The position numbers were made by a program, and so were the translations under genes. Below, piece by piece: positions 12,076 through 23,058 of a DNA stretch of 64,000 bases. Source of the stretch: Trifolium pratense (taxonomy: Eukaryota; Streptophyta; Magnoliopsida; Fabales; Fabaceae); assembly GCF_020283565.1 (NCBI RefSeq), contig NC_060062.1, forward strand, positions 57,744,439 through 57,808,438. Direction: 5' to 3'. The notes under the pieces were generated by a model, which saw only the letters and a list, made by a program, of their open reading frames with translations, was not told the origin of the DNA and searched no databases. Within the stretch, counting starts at the first letter, position 1. Each line of letters opens with the position of its first letter.

Positions 12076-12083
12076 TATATAGT
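12076..12083 (+). promoter_or_regulatory. Candidate TATA box of the FMO1-like gene
   Basis: TATATAGT lies 78 bp upstream of the ATG at 12161, a plausible spacing for a short plant 5' UTR. It sits only 38 bp right of the MULE-like element, so upstream promoter elements would come from the transposon or beyond. Confidence 0.4.
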
Positions 12084-12160
12084 GACGAGGACTCCCTTCA
12101 CTCCCCCCAACACATTTTGCAAAACCAAATAATAAGTCCATTTTTTTTTTCTAGCACAAA

Positions 12161-15100
12161 ATGGCCACTCAAGAGAACCTACCAATTATAGTGTCTAAAA
12201 TTGGCATCATTGGTGCTGGAGTTAGTGGCATAGCCGTAGCAAAACAACTATCTCATTATAACCCTATTGTTTTTGAAGCAACTGATTCAATTGGTGGTGT
12301 TTGGAGACATTGTTCCTATAAGTGCACTAAGCTTCAATCACAAACATGGAATTATGAATTCAGTGATTTTCCTTGGCCTGCAAGGGAAAGTTCTGATTAT
12401 CCTTCTTATGTTGAGATTTTGGAATACTTGCATACTTATGCTGTTCATTTTGATTTGTTTAAGTATGTTAAGTTTAACTCCAATGTAGTGGAAATCAAGT
12501 TTATTCAGGATAATGAAGGTTTCGATTCCGGACGCCTACCTGGTGACCATGCGAATCCACTTCCTGGTCATCCTGTGTGGGAACTTTCTGTTCAGACTAA
12601 TGAATTGGATACCATTCAGGTCTTTATTCACTTGCAATTCATAAATTAGCTTCAAACTCATCACCTATCATATTAAAAAATGTGTGAGATCGTAATCTAA
12701 GTCACAATATCAAAATTTATGATTTTCGTTAACACGACTTGAGCCACAACATTAAGTGTTTCGATGTTTCATTACCACATGTTGACAATTAAAATTTCCT
12801 TAACCGCATTTGATTGCGATTATGCAACATAAAAAAATTGTGACACGAGTGTAACTTAAATCCTTAACAATAATTGATTGATGTGGTGTATGAAACGAAA
12901 ACAAAACTTAACATAAAAGAGTTTTGAATTTGTCGATATATGACCAATTGACATTGTTTGTCCCTTTTCAGCGGTACCACTTTGAGTTTGTAGTAGTTTG
13001 CACTGGAAAATATGGAGACATACCATTGATGCCAACATTTCCACACAACAAGGGCCCTGAGGTATTCAATGGTAAGGTTCTTCATACCATTGATTATTGT
13101 AAACTTGACAAAGAAGCTACTAGTGACCTTGTTAAGGGAAAGAAGACCGTGGTTGTGGGTTACAAAAAGTCAGCTATTGATCTAGCCATGGAGTGTGCAC
13201 AGGCAAACCAAGGTAACAATTTGCTCTAAAATAGTCCTTTTGGCCCCTTAACTTTAGTTCTTTTGTAAAAGATTGTCCCCTCAACTGTTACGTTAGCATA
13301 TCTTATCACATAAATTCATAAATGATCAAATGCATGTGTAAATATGTTTTGCAATGTCGATATATATAAATTAAATTCTTTGAACAATGTATTTTCAGGT
13401 CCTTTATTTCCTATTGATAAGATTGATATCCCGATAAAAAAAATGATTAGTTAGCTTATCTAATGAAAATTATGGTTTTAATTTGTTATGAAGGACCTGA
13501 AGGGCAATCATGCACCATGATAATAAGGAGTTTGCATTGGACACTTCCCCATTATAGTATGTGGGGAGTACCATTTTACTTGTTCTATGCAACAAGATCT
13601 GCACAGTTTCTCCATCAAACACCAAATCAGGGTTTACTTAAAAGCATTTTATGCTTCCTATTATCTCCACTGGTAAATATGCTCTAATTAATTCAATCAT
13701 TTTTTTCTTCATAAATCGACTATCCTCTGCCACAATTGTATAGACTAATATCTCGAGTCTTGTGAGATCCAAATGGGTGGCAAATTCTCTCTAGGAGTTT
13801 TAACGTTGTAGCATCCCCAAACCAAAGATTTATTATTAATAACAAATAATTTGAGACTAAATATTATACTCCCCTATTTCTATGATTAATTTAGTGACAA
13901 ATAAATTAGCCATGTATCAAAATTGAATTGGTAACATGACCCTTCAATGAAAACCTGAGTTTGATTCTTGGAGTTGCCGTTTAGAAGGTAGACCAATCTT
14001 GTCACCAAAAAAAAAAAAAATCAGATGTTCCATTTTCAACTCAATGATTGGTGGCATAGCATACCATCTAAGGATACCTTGAATTGTTTCCACCAAGAAT
14101 CGAACTCGTGTTCTTCCATAGAATTCATCCTAGGGGAAGCTCTTTAACTACTTGAGCTTAATATATCTGTCGACTATTAATTTGTTTAAGTGTATTTTAG
14201 ACATTTAAATAAAAAAATATGAGCTTAATTATTTTTGTTGAACTAATGACATTGAACAGAGGCGTGGGATTTCAAAGTTCATAGAATCCTACTTGCTATG
14301 GAAACTTCCATTTGAGAAGTATGGATTGAAACCAGAACACCCTTTTGAGGAAGATTTTGCATCTTGTCAAATAGCTATAACACAAGAAAGTTTTTTCAAT
14401 GAAGCTGATAAGGGAAAAATAATCTTCAAAAAAGCATCAAAGTGGTGGTTTTGGAATGGAGGAATTGAATTTGATGATAACACTAAAATAGATGCTGATG
14501 TTGTTCTTCTTGCAACTGGTTATGATGGAAAAAAGAAGCTCAAAACCATTTTGCCAGAGCCTTTTTCTAGCTTGTTGGACCCTTCTGGTATCATGCCACT
14601 GTACAGGTAATGGACGACTCTTAATTTAAGCAAAAGTCAAAATGTATTTAATTTAAAATTAGACCATATATGGCTTTTGTTTATATATAAGTCTAGAGGG
14701 AGTAATTAATTCTTAATTCTAAAACAACATATAATTTGACGCAAACAAATAATTCAAACAAAAATGATAAAAATGAGCTTGAGGTAGGGATGTCAACAGA
14801 GCAGCGAATATTCTTCTGCTACCCGCCACCCAATGTAGCCTCTGTCCTCATTCCCTTGCTTCATGGGGATACAAATTGACATCCATGGCTTGAGGTACTA
14901 AATTATAATAGAGAGAATTTACGAGTATCCTAATTGAGATTTGAACCATGTTCTTTGAAGTTACAAAACCAGACTCTTACCACTGAACTGATGCATCTTG
15001 AAAAATGAGCCTGAATGTTTGAACCATTTTCTTTAACCAATTGCAATTTTTGAAAAAATTATCTAGCTGAGAATGAATTAATAATCAAATTATAATTAAT

Positions 15101-15452
15101 TTGGGACAGGGGAACTGTCCATCCATCAATTCCAAACATGGCCTTTGTGGGTTATGTTGAGAGTGTTTCAAATCTCTACACTTCAGAGATACGTTCCATG
15201 TGGCTATCTGGACTACTAGATAACAAATTTAAGCTTCCAAGTGCTGAGAAGATGCTTTCAAAAACAATTAAGGACATGGAAATAATGAAAAATTCTACAA
15301 GGTTTTACAAAAGGAACTGCATCACAACTTTTGGTATTAACCATAATGATGAAATTTGTGAAGATTTGGGTTGGAATACTTGGAGGAAGAAGAACTTGTT
15401 TCAAGAGGCATTTACTCCTTACTTTGCTGCAGACTATAAGAAGGAAGATTGA
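12161..15452 (+). CDS. FMO1-like flavin-containing monooxygenase, 5 exons
   Basis: Exons 12161-12619, 12972-13212, 13494-13672, 14260-14606 and 15110-15452; all introns are GT-AG and phases fit, giving 522 residues, normal for plant FMO1. Seen: FAD-binding GxGxxG (G18, G20, G23 in GIIGAGVSG), the FMO signature FxGxxxHxxxY (F185-Y195), VVVGYKKSAID at about 213-223 in the NADPH-binding position, and LATGY near 380. The degenerate second glycine motif is normal for the FMO1 clade. Family knowledge: such enzymes N-oxygenate small substrates with FAD, NADPH and O2; Arabidopsis FMO1 makes N-hydroxypipecolic acid in systemic resistance. Whether this copy does so is inference; other clade members are uncharacterised. 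Introns 3 and 4 contain SINE-like insertions. No disabling change seen. Confidence 0.93.
13895..14018 (+). mobile_element. SINE-like insertion in FMO intron 3
   Basis: A short sequence with a B-box-like GAGTTTGATTCTTGG and a terminal run of A ending near 14018, the organisation of a tRNA-derived SINE. The A box is unclear and no target duplication was identified. Confidence 0.35.
14075..14175 (-). mobile_element. SINE-like fragment, same family as 24200-24370
   Basis: Contains AATCGAACTCGTGTTCTTCC and CCTAGGGGAAGCTCTTTAAC, closely matched at 24305-24360 in the GDSL gene. In minus orientation GAGTTCGATT is a Pol III B box and CAAGTAGTTAAAGAGCTTCC resembles an A box. Confidence 0.5.
14935..15003 (-). 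repeat. tRNA-derived sequence in FMO intron 4
   Basis: In minus orientation it reads CAGTTCAGTGGTAAGAGTCT (A-box region), a TTTTGTAA stretch in the position of an anticodon loop, then GGTTCAAATCTC (B box). The acceptor arm does not pair, so it is not a functional tRNA gene and is better read as a SINE head or tRNA relic. Confidence 0.45.
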
Positions 15453-15868
15453 GAATTTGTTATTTCATTCTTAACATGCTATTTATTGTTGTATTTAATA
15501 ACTGCATGTGCTTTGATGCATGCAGTCTCTGATGCAGTTTTTATTATTTTAACCTTCTAGACTCTGGTATTTCGGAGTTTGATAGGAAGGTAATAAAGTC
15601 TGACAAATGATTGTTTCAGACTCTCAGTTATTATTTGAATTTTTTCTCAAACGATTTATCTTTAGTTGAAGTTCATTAATCATTTGAGCTCGGTAACATA
15701 GTTTTTTAAGCAGTGTCATTTTCATAACATTATGTAAGTGATCGCCAAGATAAATTTATGTAATAAAAATGTGGGAGAACCTCTGTTCAACCACTCTTGG
15801 TTATTATATTTCTTAAAAGTAGTTAAATGAATTAGCTTGGTTATGCAATGCTGTTGAGATTATTAATC
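15453..15868 (+). other. FMO 3' UTR and spacer
   Basis: AT-rich sequence after the FMO stop; AATAAAAATG near 15762 may serve as poly(A) signal, though several weaker candidates exist. No further gene seen before the LINE target duplication. Confidence 0.4.
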
Positions 15869-15931
15869 AAAAATGGTTATTAAAAAAACTACAAGTGTAC
15901 TTAGTAGCAAGTTATATAAAATTACAGAAGA

Positions 15932-18155
15932 ATGGTGCACACGAGCTCTGCTAGGTTTTCCACCAAAACACAAGAAAAAACCACAGAGGAGGAAGACCTG
16001 CTCTCACGCAGTCAGAATAAAATGGATGATCCACCAAACAAATCATCCATCGTCTCTTATAAAGAAAAATTGCTGAATCTGTTTGGAGAAGAAGTAGTAA
16101 GCTACACTAGAAACAAAGATTATGATACCATGGAAGATGAGATTGATGCCAACACAGAATCTCGGCCGTATGTCGACGGACTTGACATCCCTCTTCAAGA
16201 TAATGAATGGGATCAATGGTCACATTCATGGGAAAAGACTTTGATCGTGACCCTCATGGGAAAAAGAGCAAATTTCAAAATACTAGAGAACTATATTCAG
16301 AAGCAATGGACAAAGAATGGGAAGGTGAAACTTGTGGATATGGAAGATGGATACTTTCTTGTCTATTTTTCAACAGAGGCTGATTACATTCATGCTTTGT
16401 ACGAGGGGCCTTGGATGCTTGCGGATCACTATCTCCTCGTCCAAAGGTGGAGGAAGATGTTCCTTCAAAGCGCTGCAACCATGAAGAAAGTTGCGGTTTG
16501 GATCAGGATTCCTAGATTACCTCTGGAACTGTATAATGATACGTTTCTTACACGTATTGGTAATGCTCTTGGAACTATGTTAAAAGTTGATCGCTTGACA
16601 TCAATCCATTCACGTGGAAAATTTGCACGAATTTGTGTTGAATTAAATCTTGAACAACCGCTGGTTACACATATATTCATCAGAGGATACAAGTTCTTTC
16701 TCCAATATGAAGGACTGCATTCAATATGTTTCCGATGTGGACGTTACGGTCACAAAAAAGATCAGTGTTGTGAATTTCTCGGAGAGACAGCTAAGGGAAC
16801 AAAAGAAAATTCAACAATCGGAGCTAGTAAAATCGACACAACCGGACATGCTGAAGCGATGACGGCGGCAGCCGCCATTGAAACAATCCCTACTGCTGCA
16901 GAGAAACCTGAAACGGATGCTGAATTAATTGCGATTAATTCAAATGCTACAAATAAGGAAACACTGTTACCGATTTCCATGTGCAAGTTGGGCGTCATGA
17001 ACCCAACTTGGAGTCCCTCATCGGAATTAAGGGGAGGATTGTTCAATCCTATATAAACCCTCACACCGGGTTCATTACTTCCGATGAGGGACTCCAAGTT
17101 GGGTTCATGACGCCCAACTTGCACATGGAAATCGGTAACAAATCCGCCCCCGTTGAACAACCGGCGTCCCGACGGTTCATTCTTCCCCTTTCTTTTTATA
17201 GGGTTCATTCTTCCCGTTCGGTCCCGGCGCCCAAGGATCGAACCAGGCTCTGATACCAATTGATACGGATTGAACCTAACTCCACCTCAAAACCATGGTT
17301 CAAAGGGGAGGATTGTTCAATCCTATATAAACCCTCACACCGGTTCATTACTTCCGATGAGGGACTCCAAGTTGGGTTCATGACGCCCAACTTGCACATG
17401 GAAATCGGTAACAAACACATTCAATGGAAAGAGAAAATCAGTTTGGTCCTTGGCTAATGGTCAAGAAAAAAAACCCTAAAAAGATCCCACCAAAAATGCA
17501 ACAATCAGATAACTCCAAATCAAATATGGAAGGCAATCAAAATAATAATAAAGACAACAAAACTCCTACGGAGGGTTCAAAAAATGCAGACTTACCTCAC
17601 GAGAAAAATAAGGAAATTATTTCCTCCAAAATGCACTCTTCAAATGACAGGGCAGTAAAAGCTTGTTTTCAACCGAATGAACGCGAACATGCTACTACTG
17701 AACGAGTCCGGAACAATACAGGAGGTAAAAACACGCAAAATAGGGAAATAAAAATCGCCGCGCATAACACCATTAAGAAAAAACCAGTGGGAAAATATGC
17801 AGTTAAGGGAGCGACAAAACATCCCTCAAGTGTAGAGAGCAAGAAAATTGTTCAAACTAGCCAAGAGAAGAAGATGGAAGAACAACAAATTTTGGAGATT
17901 ATGAGAAGCATAGAAAAACAACAAAGGGAAGATCCTAATTTTCAAAATTTTACTAACAATCCATTCATGACACAGGTTTTTACACCGGATAAAGCATCAA
18001 TGGAACTTGCCGAAAGGCTGAATAAAACAGCGAAGGAGTGCTCTCGTGAAGAGGAGACAATGGAAAATGCTATGGATATGGATTTAAATAGTCCAGCCAA
18101 AGAAGTGAAACAAGGGACTGAGGCTCGCACTACAAATGAAGATGGTTCTAAATGA
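15932..18155 (+). pseudogene. LINE ORF1 (DUF4283 and zinc knuckle), split by insertion
   Basis: The N-terminal part (15932-16964) has the plant LINE ORF1 organisation: DUF4283-like region (WEKTLIVTLMGKRANF, WMLADHYLLVQRW, VAVWIRIPRLPLELY) and a CCHC knuckle CFRCGRYGHKKDQC. The frame then runs into a TRIM-like insertion at 16965-17413 and would stop at 17054-17056. Discounting the insertion and one AACAC copy, the frame continues into 17419-18155, whose start carries the conserved FGPWLMV motif of plant LINE ORF1 tails and then a Lys/Asn/Glu-rich region. ORF1 normally encodes an RNA-binding chaperone for the element. Its stop overlaps the ORF2 start as ATGA at 18152-18155. An internal Met at 16022 is an alternative start. 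Confidence 0.85.
16965..17413 (-). mobile_element. TRIM-like retroelement with inverted LTR termini
   Basis: 449 bp flanked by AACAC (16960-16964, 17414-17418). The right LTR (17261-17413, minus orientation) runs TGTTACCGATTT...CCGTATCA and is followed by TGGTATCAGAGC (17247-17258, minus), a perfect initiator tRNA-Met primer-binding site. A short internal region follows, then a purine-rich tract (17141-17153, minus GGGGGCGGATT) and the left LTR ending at 17140. The left LTR has lost its distal part: at about 17028 it switches to an inverted copy of its own first ~63 bp, so both outer ends are TGTTACCG. No coding capacity. The LTR is about 150 bp, within the TRIM range. Confidence 0.85.
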
Positions 18156-21100
18156 ATGGTCTTATTTGGAATTGTAGAGGAGCGGGTGGTCGCAACTTCC
18201 ACTCTCTAATAAGAGATTATATGCGTATCCATAATTTTAATTTTATTGCTTTACTTGAACCTAGAATTAGTGGTATTACTGCTGATAATGTTATAAAAAA
18301 GATGGGCATACCAAATGGCACCAGAGTTGAAGCTAATGGATTCTCAGGTGGGATTTGGTGCCTTTGGAAAGACAATTGTCCTAGCATCACTGTGATGTCT
18401 ACGTCTCAGTATTTTATTCATCTTAAAGTGCAGTTGGATGCTATTAATTTTTGGTTTTTAACTATTGTGTATGCGAGTCCTAATGCAGGTCTTAGAGAAT
18501 TTACCTGGCAAGAAATTCGCACTCTTAGTGCTTCAATTTCAGGGCCGTGGTGTTTAGCTGGAGATTTTAATACTGTTCTGTATGAGAGAGAAAAAATCGG
18601 CGGTGCTCCTATAAATCACCGCTCTGTTGCTTCTTTTGCTTCTTGTCTCTCTGATTGCAATCTTTTTTATCTTGGCTTTGCAGGTCATTCGTTCACCTTT
18701 CATCGTGGTAACCTTCACGAAAGACTTGATCGTGTGGTTTGCAACTCTGCTTGGCAACAAATGTTTCCCTCAAGCTCAAATGTTCATCTCTCGCTCTCGA
18801 GTTCAGATCATTGTGGGCTTTGGTTTCGACCCCAACCTTATACAACGAGATGTCGCAAAAATAATTATTTTAAATTTTTAGGGTCTTGGCTTGACCACCC
18901 AGATTTTGATAATCAAGTGAGAAATTCTTGGTATATCTCATCTGATTGGCGGGATAATATGAACCGCACATCTACAAATCTCAAAAGTTGGAACAAACAA
19001 GTTTTTGGAAATATTTTCAAACGTAAGGAGCGTATCCTCAGAAGGTTGGAGGGTATAAATAGGGCCCTTCATGATGGTCCTAATGATCGCCTTATTCACC
19101 TCAAAGCTAACCTTTGGGAGGAGTATCGCCAAATTACTCAGCAAGAGGAAAACTATTGGTTCCAACAAGCGAGGAGTAAATGGATAACCTTGGGTGATAA
19201 CAATACTCGTTACTTTCATCAATCTACCTTAGTGAGAAGACGCCAAAACAAAATTATGGCTCTCCAAGAAAATGATGATAGTTGGATTTATGATGAAGAT
19301 ACGTTGAAACAACATGTTGTGGAGTTTTATAATAGCCTCTACACAAGCCAGGGGCTGAATAACTCAAGCTTCACAACTATTTCTACATTCCATGTCATTA
19401 GAGAAGGAGACTTTGAGCATATTGGCTCTATTGTTACCTCTCAGGAAGTTCGTAAAGCTTTATTTAGTATGAAAAGTTACAAGTCCCCAGGACCCGATGG
19501 ATTTCATCCTTTATTCTTTAAGAGCAAATGGGATATTGTTGGAACCTCAATTACAAAATTTGTTTCTGATTGTTTTAACAATCCAAGCAAGATCAAAGAA
19601 GTGAATCAAACACTCATTACTTTGATCCCCAAGTGTAATGAACCAGCTAAAGTTACACAATTACGTCCTATTGCTCTTTGCAATGTTATTTACAAAGTTG
19701 TAACTAAAGTGGTGGCTCGGAGAATTAGATCTATCCTTCCTTATGTTATTTCTAATAATCAAAGTAGTTTTATTCCAAGTAGAAGTACTAATGATAATAT
19801 TCTTGTTTTGCAGGAAGCTATACATAGTTTGAATCAGATGCATGGAAAAAAAGGATTCATGATTCTAAAAATTGATATGGAGAAGGCATATGATCGGATC
19901 GAGTGGAGCTTCATCAAAGAAACGCTGGTTCTTCTAAATATCCCTAATAATATTCGAGAATTGATCCAACATTGTATTTCATCTGCCTCTATGAGTATAA
20001 ACTGGAATGGGGAACCCACTTCTAGTTTTAATTCCTCTAGAGGGCTTAGACAGGGAGATCCTCTTTCCCCTTATCTTTTTGTTCTTGCTTTAGAAAGATT
20101 GAATCATTTTATTCAGGATAGGGTAAATGAAGGTAGATGGAAACCATTATATTTTGGTAGAGGAGGAGGTCCTAAACTTTCTCATATCTGTTTTGCCGAT
20201 GATTTAGTCCTGGTGGCTGAAGCAAATATGGATCAAGTCATTCTTATCAAAGATACTCTAGATAGATTTTGCTTAAATTCTGGTCAGAAAATTAACTTTA
20301 ATAAATCTAAAGTTTTCTTTTCTAGGAATATTGTTGATTCTGCTGCTACTATGCTTAGCCATGGTCTAGGAATCGAGAAAACTCATGATATAGGAATGTA
20401 TTTAGGTGCCCCTATGATACATCAACGAATTTCTCGCAATTCTTATACTTTTATTATTGATAAAATGCGAAAGAAATTATCTACTTGGAAAGCTAATAAT
20501 CTCTCTTTTGCAGGAAGAGTAACCTTAGTGCAGTCTTCTTTGTCTTGTATTCCAGGTTATGTCATGCAAACAACAAATATTCCCGCTTCAATTTGTGAAG
20601 AAGCGGAGAAAATTTGTCGAGACTTTATTTGGGGTTCAACCAATCAACACCGTAAATGTCATCTTATTTCTTGGGAGAAGATTTGTCGTCCCAAAGAGGA
20701 GGGTGGTTTGGGTTTTAGAAATCTCCGGATTTTGAACCAAGTTTATAAACATAAATTGGCTTGGCAAATGGTTGCGGATCCTGATAAGCTTTGGGTTCAA
20801 GTTATGAGAGCCAAATATAATTGTGGTTTCCTGTCTACCCCTAATATTATTGCTCGAAGTAACTCTTCAAACATTTGGAAAGCTATTGTTAAAGCATGGG
20901 AGCATGTCAAACCTCACATCAGATGGGTGATAAATGATGGTCATGGAACTCGTTTCTGGAAGGACATTTGGATACCAAATTGTGGTGTCTTGGAGGATCG
21001 ATACTCAAACCTTATTCCTATGGGTGAAATCGAGTATTCTGTCTCTAGTTATGTGATAGACGGGGATTGGAATTGGAATATGTTGGCCACTCGTCTCCCA

Positions 21101-22259
21101 GAGTCTATTTGTAATTTGATTGCAAAATTGAAGCCACCTATTGTCGGAAATAGTGATATTCCCAATTGGAATATGTCCACGGATGGAAATTTTAGTATTA
21201 ACTCAGCTTATAAATTTCTTAATAGAAATGATAATGATAATACTAATGTTAGTCCTTTGTTTGATCAGGTTTGGCAGTGGCGAGGTCCAAATAGAATTCG
21301 CGCTGTTCTTTGGAAGCTAGCCCATGGATCATTGCTGACAAATGCAATCAGAGCACACCGCCAGATGACAACAGATGATACATGTCCCAGATGTCAATCT
21401 TACCCGGAAACCATAATGCATATGCTTCGAGATTGTGAGGACGCTCAAAACTACTGGAACCAGTTCATCAACGGAAGATAATTGGGCCAAGTTTTTCAGT
21501 CTTGGCTTGTACGGTTGGCTGGAATGGAACATCACTACTAAACATATTGGAGCTAGCAACACGGATTGGCCTACCTTTTTTGGTGTTTCGGTTTGGTCTC
21601 TTTGGAAGGATCGCAATAAACTAGTATTTTCTAGAGAGACAGAGCTTACAACGCATCTCACTTCAAAAATTATAGACATAGCTTATCAGATTGAAAAAGA
21701 GATGAAGTTCCCTCTTGCATCTCGATCTGTAAACCCGTGCCGGAAATACATACATTGGTCAAAGCCTCCGCCTGGGTTTTTCAAAATAAATACAGACGGA
21801 TCGTTTGTACACGGTCAAGCGGCTTGCGGAGGAATTATCAGAAATCATAATGGAAACTTTGTTAAAGGTTTCATGTGTAAGCTTGGGTCGGGAAATGCTC
21901 TCTTTGCAGAATTAAAAGGAATTCTCCTTGGCCTTCAGATAATGAGAGAGATGCAACTTACAAATGTCATTCTTGAAACAGATTCCATACATGCCATCAA
22001 TATGATCCAGAATCGTCATACCTCCATTTTTCATCTCCAACCTCTACTCCAGGAGATCATAAACCTTATCAACCTCTCAGGATCGACTATTCGTATAAAT
22101 CACATTCATCGTGAAGCAAACACTTGTGCCGATGCTCTTGCTTTAAGGGGTCATCAAGCGGATTTTTCCCCTTCTATGTTAGATGTTATTAGTCCTAGTA
22201 TTAATTTGCTTTTTGATAAAGACTTAAGGGGAGCTTGTTCCTCTGTAGTCGGTCCTTAG
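18152..22259 (+). pseudogene. LINE ORF2: endonuclease, reverse transcriptase, RNase H; frameshifted
   Basis: 18152-21481 encodes 1109 residues: an apurinic-type endonuclease (start MNGLIWNCRGAGG, then WCLAGDFNTV and SSDHCGLW), a non-LTR reverse transcriptase (SPGPDGFHPLFFK, LKIDMEKAYDRIEW, GLRQGDPLSPYLFV, catalytic FADD at residues 681-684), and a zf-RVT region (WKLAHGSLLTNAIR, CPRCQ). A stop at 21479-21481 ends this frame, but the next frame (21470-22259) carries the continuation and an RNase H domain (KINTDGSFVHG, AELKGILLGL, ETDSIHA, HIHREANTCADALA). A single-base indel near 21470 explains this. The protein would nick DNA and reverse-transcribe the element RNA at the target. All catalytic motifs look intact apart from the frameshift. 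Confidence 0.93.
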
Positions 22260-22309
22260 TTTTTTTTATATTCCTTATCTTATCAAAAAAAAAAAAATGG
22301 TTATTAAAA

Positions 22310-23058
22310 CTTGTTATTTCGATAATAATCTCTTTCCACGACATTGATTAAGTACACGTGGCGTAAATAGTAAATACTTTAATTTCTTAACTTTATGGTT
22401 CGAATTAAATTCAATATTTGATCAATGCATATAAAAAAAAAAAAGTTGAGAGATGTGTAAAATAAATCAACTTCTTAAATAAATTTCAATTTCAATTACC
22501 TCAAAAAATATGTCTTTGCAACCGTACGATGGAATATCTTGGTTTTAAAAGAAAAACTCTAGAGTTTTTCCCTCATCGCATCAATAGCACAAAATAATAT
22601 CTTCACTCTTCTAACTTCCCTTGGTTGCCAATTTCAATTTAGTGGTAAAAACACATGTCTTAAATCTGAGAGGTCCTAGATTTAAACCCTGTTAGTTAGT
22701 GCAGGTCTTCTCTGCATAGATTGGGCCAACATCCCCTCAACTAAATTTTGGTATTTCAAAAAAAAAAAATTATTGAAGAGCATATTTGTGGCATTGGCGT
22801 CATGTTGCATTGTCTCCACCCCTAAGGTAAGGGGGATCATATGCCGGCCGAATTTAATGGAATAATTACAACAGTACATGTAACATAATAATATCATACA
22901 CTATCTGTCAAAAATAATAATAATAATATCATACACTAAACTAAAACAAACATTGAGATTTTCACCATTTAATTTAATCATAGCAAAACCTTTTTTTATG
23001 TATAAAGTAACACTAGATGAGGCATATTGGTTGATTTATTGAAATCAAAGTCTTCAAG
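22310..23058. other. Intergenic spacer upstream of the GDSL gene
   Basis: AT-rich, no gene seen. A possible SINE fragment at about 22620-22768 has a degenerate B-box-like TCCTAGATTTAAACCC and ends in a run of A near 22757-22768. The GDSL promoter must lie at the right end; no convincing TATA box was picked out. Confidence 0.4.

Larger units (their letters stand above)
15886..22292 (+). mobile_element. LINE (L1-type) retrotransposon, near full length
   Basis: Two ORFs on the plus strand followed by a short 3' UTR and a poly(A) run (about 22285-22297). The 17-bp sequence AAAAATGGTTATTAAAA is present at 15869-15885 and again at 22293-22309, as expected for target-primed insertion. The 5' UTR is only about 46 bp, so slight 5' truncation is possible. 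It lies between the FMO and GDSL genes in the same orientation. Two lesions make it inactive as it stands: a TRIM-like insertion in ORF1 and a frameshift in ORF2. Confidence 0.93.

Noticed and set aside
14935..15003. Possible tRNA gene in FMO intron 4
   Set aside because: A and B boxes are visible but the acceptor stem does not pair; treated as a tRNA-derived repeat.
16762..17259. Minus-strand frame of 165 codons across the TRIM-like insertion
   Set aside because: It is antisense to LINE ORF1 and to the palindromic LTR copies; open by chance.
21435..22259. Separate RNase H gene after the LINE
   Set aside because: It is the continuation of LINE ORF2 after a one-base frameshift, not an independent gene.
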